64,000 nucleotides of DNA from positions 496,001 through 560,000 of the forward strand of contig CANUEZ040000107.1 of assembly GCA_948099385.1 (NCBI GenBank), read 5' to 3'. The notes under the pieces are model-generated. The model had not been told where the DNA came from. It ran no database searches and saw only the letters and a program-made list of their open reading frames with translations. Positions 53,527-62,775 of this stretch are shown here, piece by piece; within the stretch, counting starts at the first letter, position 1; the number at the start of each line of letters is the position of its first letter. This DNA comes from Fasciola hepatica. Its lineage: Eukaryota > Platyhelminthes > Trematoda > Plagiorchiida > Fasciolidae. The position numbers were made by a program, and so were the translations under genes.

Positions 53527-53579
<53 letters not shown>

Positions 53580-56500
53580 GGTCAGAGGTTTGAACCCCGC
53601 CACCACCGGTCGCTTCGGTGGTAGACAGTCAACTTCTGTTGCTCGGCTCGTTACTGCAACTGATCTCTTGTGGTTCTCCACTGCAAGTCTCAAGGTCGGG
53701 TTGCCGCCTGTCTTTATCAGTGCAATGAGTCTTCGAAGTTATGGGGTATACCCCTTTCCACTACACTCATGCGCAGTCATGCAATAAAAAATGCTCATTT
53801 TTGTGGTGCAATCAACGCCAAAACCACCCGTCCCGTACAGCTACCTACAGACGAAAGTCGAATATGCGCGTTCTAAGCAGAGCTTTGTACGCGGTTATCG
53901 ATGTACCTGAATGCCCAGGACCCAGATGAACACTGGCTACGGATCAAGGAGGCCTTTCACACTGCTTCCAATGCCACACAAGAGTCTGGTTCATGTAAGC
54001 CTCCGAAACTACTTACATCTTTGATATCAGTTGCTCTGTTAAATACCCGCTGTTCTCTGTCCCGCAGCTAAGGAATCGGTTACGAGTAAAATAAATGAAT
54101 GCTGCCGGACGCGTCTTTGGGTCGCGGATGATCAGCAACGATTTTCTCAGGTCGTGGTGGGTTTTCGTTTATCAACGAACTTTCTCGCCATCAGGCAACC
54201 ATAAAAGTTTGTGGACGACTTCCTGAGGCGTACGAATGTGGCTCGCCACCAAATAAGGCCACTGCCTCTTGTTTATGCATGGATAGTCACAGCAAGACTC
54301 ACGAAGCGAATGAACCGGCCCTTCCAAATACCCGCCCCCAAGAATACGTCAGCCATCCTGAAGCTTCACATAATCCGAAAGGCGCGTAAACCACTAGTCG
54401 TCACCAGCTCCCAACAAGACGGGATGCCTTCCTTGTAATAAAGCAGAATTTTGCTGGGGGTACCATCTTGTATCCCCCTGTATCTCCATGAATTTTGTCT
54501 CTACGATGTGCACGGATCTTGCTATGGTATCCCCGATAGGAGACGCACCTTGTGCTCTCCCAATGGCCGAGGTGACCCCAGACACTAGATGGGAACCTTA
54601 ATACCAGGTCACATAAATTGCTTTCTGGAACGTGAGAATCCTTTTAGACACAGGTTGTCAGTGCATCACCATGTGCGCTAATCGCAACCACAGAATCAAC
54701 TTGGCCTGTCTGTCTTAGGTACGCCTAGTCAGTTCTGACACTCGACGGATACAAGTATACCGTATGAACGCATGCTACTGGATGTATCATAACGGGCCGA
54801 TGAACATTTCCGGGCTTCATAGGGTTGCGATCACAATGAACAACCGAGCATACAACGCCTTGATCTCACGGGAACCAGTTTCAACAAAGATAGCCGTAGC
54901 GCAGTTCAGGGGTACTCTGTTTAACGTAGCCGTGATTTCCTTTTATACCCTGACTCTACGTGCTGAGTGAGACATCAAAGATATCATCTCCAGAACTCAG
55001 TCCACCCAATCGACAGACACGACATCCTAGTTATTGTGGGAGACTGGAACACCCACACCGGCCTGCCGACGAGCATACACAACATATTTTATGATAATTT
55101 CACTTCGGTGAGCGATGCGAAAATAGCTTCCCGTGCCAGAACAAGGTTTTTTTATTGATTCTATCCAGTCCAGAAGCGTCATTTCACATTTGGAAGATGC
55201 TAATCACATCAGTAACAAGTAATATTTATTCAAGAATGGTAAATTTGGCAATGACAATGAGCTTCCTTTATCTTGTTTGTTATATGGCCGTTTGAACACC
55301 AGATTGCTGTCGGGTTTGTTCACAGACCCAACCACACATACACGCACAGAACTGCATCAAAATACGGTTTCAATTTTGTCATCATATATTCCACGCCCGG
55401 CTAATCTCCTGTGTTTCCGGTGTAGCAATACTCCTGTCCAGACACGGCCCTTCTTGTGCGCGCGCTGAATCGTATGCATGGTCGTGTGCAAATATTCACT
55501 CGTTCACTGTCGGATGCAGTGAACGCGTTAGGCTCATTGAATCCAACCTCCTCGATCGCCGAATGGGACACGGATCCTATTGGACCTTCTGCACTTCCGG
55601 CGATCATCGATGGTATGGGATCCTCCTCCTCCACATCGGATCAGCCGTCATTTGGTGATCAAACTGTGGCTGTCTGTCAGCATTGTCTGACCACCGCACT
55701 CCAGTTGGCGAACCGAGTATCCGAGGCACGAACCCAATGGTATTTGGACGGGTTGTGCCTCAATGCAGTTGACTCAATCACAGATCTGCGACAGAAATTG
55801 GTCAGTATCAATGCCACCACTCGAGCGTGAGTTGACATTTTTTTCATGACAAACTGTTAGACTGGGATTTCAACTTGTTTGATTCGTTTCTTGCATTCCA
55901 TGATAGTCTGCACCTGTAGCAGGAAGATCCAGTTTAGTGAATCTGAAAACCTTTACGACTGAAGAGATCCAATAGCTGTAACCATCGTGTTTTTAAACGG
56001 CCTGTGGTGTAAGGCTGTAGTAAGTTAGATATGACGTTTAACCGGATGAGGATGAAATTGTATACTGCCCGAAAGCAAGAACGATCACAACACCCATTGT
56101 TACAAGGTGGCAAACCCCATGGGCAATAAATTTGCTTGGTTTTGCTTACCTGCAGTGATTGAACTAGAACCGATACTACTCACGTAGTTCGATCATGCCC
56201 GGGGGTGGAGACCAGCAGTCTTTCCGGAGACTGACCATCAGTTTACGCAATTGAGGAATGAGGCTTACAGTTTTTGCGTATTCCAGTGGAATTCTAGCAT
56301 ACGTGCCCTCGAACTTTTCTGGAAATCTTGCTAACTGATCATGTTCTGATCCGGTATTGTTTCTGACAAGCGCAATCTTGTCTGTCAGAACTGCTCGGTG
56401 CTGCGAGGTCTGCTGGCTTTTCATGAACAACCTTTTGAAATGGACATGACCACGTGCTAACATTTAAAACGCGATCGGAGCGCGCTGCCTGATAAAGAGA

Positions 56501-59500
56501 CAGAATATGGCTCACTGTGCAGTATGAACTTTCAACTCACCATTTGAAACCATGGAAGCACTGAGTAACTGTTTCATCTTTGTTAGAAAACATCAGTAGT
56601 GCACATCCACCGAGCCCCCACTGGGACTCGAACCCGGAGCGAACCGTTGTAAATCTGACTATCAGTGGTTTATTGAGCTTATGCACTACATGATGTAGTA
56701 TCCTTCGGCCTCCTTCCTTCTGGCTTTAGATGTTAGGAGAGCATCCCCTTCACAGTGATCGACTCCTGTGATGGACGACTTTTCTGTGGGGGCCTGAGTA
56801 CAATGAAGGCATTCCTACCTACAACCTACTGAGTTTGGCTATTACGTGAGTGCGAATTGATAGTCTGGTGGTTAGATGTTTAACCCACGATCGTTCACCT
56901 CAGATTCGAGCCCCAGTGAGGCCTCGGTTGATACGCACTGCTGATAGTTTCTGACAAAAATGAAACAGCTGTGCAGTGTTTCCGTGGTTTTGAATGGTGA
57001 GTTGAACGTTCATACCGCATGATGAATCATATTATTGTAAAATCTGATCTCCTGCTCACACTCAAAAGGCATGTTGTCGATAAATTAAACCCCCATTAGT
57101 CCAATATATGATGGGGGATTTAATTATTCAGCCCACTCTTGCAACACATGAGCACCATTAGACTTGAAGAATTTTCGATGTGATAAAATTTCTACCACAC
57201 GAACGCTTTCTGCCAGTCTTTCTACATCGAGCCGATTTCACGCGCGGTCAACGATGGATGTCATTGTAATAGCAATTAGAACATTGGGTGTTCTGATTTG
57301 TGGTGGACATTCGCTCAAATAGAGCGATTTTGGGACTAGCTATCCAAACCGTACTCATCCGTGCCCAACAGTTAGATCAAGGTGCCTGACATGCCCATTT
57401 GGCTAAGGGCACACTAGGTAAGGGCTGTACATCCTAAACCTATGTTCCACGCGTGGTCTTGTGAGGCGAACTGTGCACACCGAAGCTAGATGTGCTTTTT
57501 AAATGTCCATATGATCCATTCGCGTCGAGCGACTGGCATGATGAATAATCCTAAGTATCCAATACTTGGCGCGTAACCTCAACACTACCTATTCGGCTAC
57601 AACAACAAATTTGAGCACCACGCGAGGAAGGTAACGAATAAGCAAAGTGGTGCTTGAATGATGTCATTCATACCCCGCCATCACCAGCTGGTATTCGTTT
57701 ATCGCCCGAATCGTAACCACGCCTGATGCACGGAGACTTTATTTGATCCTCCTGTCCGAGTCTTCGAGGGATGGTGGCCGATTTTCCCCAGTAGTACAGA
57801 GGGTTCTCGTGTATATGGTTGTGCCTTTTCTATCACACTTTTGCGCATACGTAAAATAGTCAGTCTTCGATCGGTCGCTCTAGGAACTGTATGGGGTATG
57901 GCAAATGCTACACTTCACGACAATCAGATGTATTCACCCTCTCTCTCATACACCGTTTTTAACTGTATCGTTACTCAAACATTTAATTGTCTGACCTCAC
58001 TTTAAATCCACAGATCTGACGAATCCAATAATCAGCTTTCTGTTCTCTCTGAAAACTTGAACAACTCATTATCCTCTCAGCTACGTGGACGAATTCAGGC
58101 ACTTGAGGTTAGTACTTGCTCGACTTTTTCATTATGGATCATTTCACCTCTCCCGAACTTTGACACCATTTAGATTAAGATAACGTATCGTCCACGTTCC
58201 TTTGACTGATGCATATCATGCTGTTTTCGGTATCGGTTGGTCCGGGGAACAAAAAAGGTGCCGTAATTTATTGCAACTCAAACGGTGGTATCCCGGAGTC
58301 AAACGACAGCAGGATATTCGTGCACGGTTGTGTACAAACATTCTTTGCACCGAAAACTGACCAGATTCTTATGTTGTCTACAGCGTGACGTTCAGTGGAT
58401 TTTGATTGTTTTAGACCCGAATTTCTTCACATCGAAGTTCATTTTTAAGTCGTCTATGGGAATTGTAACGATATGTATGCGGTTCCGGTTTCAGTCAGTT
58501 TTCGGCTTACACTTGTCCGAGAAAATTGCGTTCTAGTGCGTTTTCTACGCAAAGTCATTTCAACTGCCAGTCACACGTGCGGTTTCCTTGTCTCTCACCA
58601 ACTAGTTCATATTTTATCCTAGGTTTTTCTCAGTCCGGAAAACACATTCGTAAGCCGTTCCGGTTTTCGCGAGCAATTCAGTTTGGTTCAACTACGCGAA
58701 AAGTTGGTCGTTGGTTACTTAAAATTCCTGCTGGCGTTTTTCGATGACCTGACGAAAGTAAGCTTGATTTGTATTGCACTGAATGATTGTCTTGATGAAC
58801 TTGTCGTGTCCCATGGGGTTGCGTGATCGATGTTTTTGTTGCACACGCTTTATTGATTCATACATTGCGTGACGTATTTCAATACATATTGAACCTTACA
58901 AAGTCATGGGCTGTCCTAGCACTGGTTCATGGTAATCTGCGTCTCTCTTTAGAGGTTATTTTCTACGTTAACTACTATGACTATGTTGCATTTTATGTGC
59001 CGTAGTTGATGTAAGTATGGCTTTCGGAACTGTGTTTGATGCACTCTAACTTAACGGCTTTGCTGTCGCCCGGCACACTACCACGCCTGATCTATGAAGG
59101 CCTTATGTGGTTACCACTTTAAATCTCAGGATCATGGTTGCCGGTTTCCTTCACACTACAAATCATGAAAATACACGAGGATACACGCACTCGCTGTTTT
59201 GCTCTCTCTGCTCACTCGAAAAACAAGCACGGACTCATCACCCTCACTAACATTTGTGGAATAAATCATAATATCGATTTTGTGCACCAGTTTCTCCAAT
59301 CTTCCTCTCCTCTTGCCCTATTTGTGACCGAAACCCAAGTCTCTCCCTCATCAGACACCACCCATCTCCAGTTTCCCAACTATACCTTTCACTCTTCTTT
59401 TTCATCCAAAGGGGGCGTCTGTGCCTTTGTCCACCAGTCAGTCACCACATCCATAATCCAGAATCTTTGATGTGGCTGGAACTCCGACTTCCTTATTTTA

Positions 59501-62500
59501 ACCACTACTTTTGTGTTGTTTATCGTTCACCCAACAGTAGCGATCCATCGGTCTTTGATTTCTTATCTTCGAACATTGAACACTTGTTTGTTACGGATCC
59601 CAACTGCCATATCACCATCTTGGGAATTTTTAATGTTCACAATCGAGATTGGCTGGTTCACTCGTCGGACACTTAAACTCTGGGGCGCAATGCCGAAAAT
59701 TTCGCCGTGATCAACAATCTGTGCCAACTTGTTGACCTCCCCACACGTATCCCCGATCAAGCTGGCGATTGTGCCCATACCCTTGATCTTATTCTCACTT
59801 CTGTTCCCTTTCTGTTCTCAGGCATCTCTGCTCTCCCTCCACTTGGCTCATCTGACCACTGCATTATTTCCTGTTCCATCAGTTTTACTCGCCCCGATCC
59901 TCCACCCATCTCGAGACACACATTTCGGCGTTACAGTTCAGCCAACTGGAATGGTTTCCGCCATCTCCTAACCTTCTAACCTTGGAATGATTGTTGCTTT
60001 ACTTCAGATGTTTCCGTTTCTAACTTTTCTTGCATTGTTCTTCAAGGTATACTACTTTTTATTCCTCACTTCCGAACCAGACAAACCCAAATCCCCCGAG
60101 TGGTTCAACCACGCATGTGATCGCGCTGTACGTTTGAGGCGTGCAACATTTCGCCGCTGGCACCGCTTGCCCACTCTCGACTCCCACCGCCGCTTCACAC
60201 AAGCCAGAAACAGATGCTCGTCAACTATACAGAGAGCCAAAGAAGACTTCGTCCGCTGGAAAGCCGAACGCTTACTCTCATCTGCCACCGGTAGCCGATT
60301 ATTTAGGTCCCTTGCCAAAGCAGTCTCTCGCAATTTTCGCTCATGCAATTTCCCTCCCCTCGGTAATTCTTCTGGTGATCTTCTTTGTGAACCACACGAG
60401 AAAGCCGAAGATTTTGCATCCCGGTTTGCCTCCAACTCTACCTTACCCACTTATCGTACTCCTCCGGTTCCTTCTCTTCCTTCTGTCTCCCACTTCCAAC
60501 CTCATATTAGCGCTAGGAAGATCCGCCAAGCGCTGCGTTCTTTGGACGTATCCAAACCACCCGGCCCGGACGGTATATCACCCATCGTGCTTAAAATATG
60601 TGCCCCTGGATTGGCCCCTCTCTTACGTCGTCTTTTCTGTCTCTCTTTGCAACTTTCTACATTTCCGATTCCCTGAAAACACTCCGTGATTTTTCCTATT
60701 CCCAAATGCGGCGATCCTTCTGACCCAAATAACTATCGTCCTATTTCCATCACACCTGTTTTTTTGAAAGTATTTGAAACTGTCATCTCCGACCAACTGC
60801 CTACGCTTCTCGACCGCGAAGAACTACTGAGTGATCGCCAATACGGATTCTGACCTCGCCGTTCCACCGGTAATATCCTGGCTCTCGTCTCACACTACTG
60901 TTAGGCTGCACTCGGCAATCACGGAGAAACATACATGGTGTCGCTCGACATCTCAGGCCTTTGACCGAGTTTGGCACGAAGGTCGTCTGGTGAAACTGCC
61001 ATCTTTCGGGTTCTCCTGCGCACTCGTATCGTGGACATCAAGTTTCCTCAGCGAGCGAACCATCTCCGTCCTAGCTGATGGGGTTTTGTCCCAGTCATTT
61101 CCTGTGGATGCTGGTGTTCCCCAGGGTTCAGTACTTGCGCCCACCGTTTCTTTTATTTACTAGTGATCTTTTATCCACTACTTCCAACTCAATCCATTCC
61201 TTTGCCGATGATGCCAACCTTCATTCTTCCCTTTCTAACCGCACTCCTCGCCATGTCAACACCAGCATCGGTCGTGACCGCAGTGCAATCAGTGTATCTT
61301 TAGAGTCCGATATCGAATACCTCCTCCTGGGGATCCCACAGTCATGTTGCATTTATTACTTCCAAAACTTCTCTTCTCTCAATTTCGTTGAAACGTCATT
61401 CATTCTCTCATTTGTCCTTTGATTCAGCTCTGCTGCCTCCCACAGATTTTGTTTCTCTTCTTGGCTTACCTATAACTTTCACTCTATGTTGGTCTGCTCT
61501 CATATCTCAGCTCGCCTCTCGTGCTCCGCTCAAAGTTGGTTTTCTTTTTCGCATCAGACGCTTCTTCACACCAGCTCATCCTGTTCTGCTGTACAAAGCT
61601 CAAATCCGCCCTGCACTTGAATACTGCAGTCACGTGGTGGGTGGAGCTTCGTCTACCTTTCTTTCTCTTCTTGATCGGGTTCAACGAAAGGTCATCCGGC
61701 TGATCGACGACTCTTCTTTAACCTCCAATCTGCAGTCACTAGACCATCGTCGGACTGTTGCTTCGTTGTCTCTCATCTGCCGGTACTATTTTGGATTTTG
61801 TTCTTCTGAACTTGCTTGGGTAGTTCCTCTCCCCAAAATTTTCCCGACCATCACGTACCCAGACAACTAGTCATCCCTATCAAGTTTCTGTCACTAGATG
61901 TCGCACTTCTATCTTTCAGTCCCGTTTCTTTCCCCGGACCGTTAAGTTGTGAAACAGTCTTCCTCCTTCTGTCTTTCCACCCACTTACAACTTTTCCCTC
62001 TAAGAGCAGGATCAATAAACTGATTCTAACGTAAATGTTTCCCCTCAACCCACTTTTACAGTATGTCTTCTGACTATGGGGTTTACCCATTATACTGTAA
62101 TTCACTTTATGTGTAATAATAAAAAACGACGTGCCACCTGATTTTACCAATTTGACCTGCGACGTTCGGTCACTCAGCACCATGGATTTAGACCCTTCCT
62201 CGCATCGTCGCCGGTCGCTTCCCGACTGGCAGCCTTTGATTGAACACGACCCCGTTCTTGAACTAATAATTTATTATACCATTGTTATAAGGTAAAATGC
62301 AAGTAAATAAAAGCCTACTGGCCATAATTTTCTCATTCATAACAAGACAACATTTACAATCGAATTTCGTCCCAGATGCTTCATTGCTGCCCTCAGATGT
62401 CTGGTCTTTTGTGTATCGAGAGAGTAAGACAGCGCGTGGCTGTGTCCAAAGTGTTAGCCAACAGTGGTAAAAGGCGCCATCGGTTTTGGCGCATCAACCA

Positions 62501-62727
62501 AAGACGATTCCCGGTTGCATCAAGGTGCGTACGAGACAACGCTCAACTATTTTTAAAACGCCAGTGAACCTGGTCATCGGCAGTCAACCAAAATGTGTGT
62601 TCACGGTTAACCCATGACGCGCGTGAAGAACGCTGTGGTGACAGTAACACGTTACTCACGGGAGAAACCAATCAGATGAGGGAAGCCGGGTGCACACAAA
62701 TGGACCGAGCAGAGAACAGAGGATTGG

Positions 62728-62775
<48 letters not shown>

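Larger units (their letters stand above)
50073..55425 (+). other. VPS51 intron 7 (5.35 kb)
   Basis: The largest intron, filled with short retroelement pieces listed separately (50618-55160). I see nothing in 50073-50617, 52111-52531, 54071-54599 and 55161-55425, except that 54394-54585 has a 63-codon minus frame of unknown nature. Confidence 0.6.
55827..58013 (+). other. VPS51 intron 8 (2.2 kb)
   Basis: Contains two SINE copies in opposite orientation (56515-56690 and 56840-57035) and a diverged S2 repeat (57665-57870). 55827-56514 and 57036-57664 show nothing recognised. Confidence 0.6.

Noticed and set aside
53467..53787. Poly-Asp and poly-Ser frames
   Set aside because: Produced by the (GAT)n tail of RTE copy C.
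54394..54585. 63-codon minus frame in VPS51 intron 7
   Set aside because: Short and unassignable, and it overlaps no element with supporting motifs.
56600..56690. tRNA gene on the minus strand
   Set aside because: It has a good B box but no acceptor stem or complete cloverleaf, and it continues into the SINE body shared with the copy at 56840.
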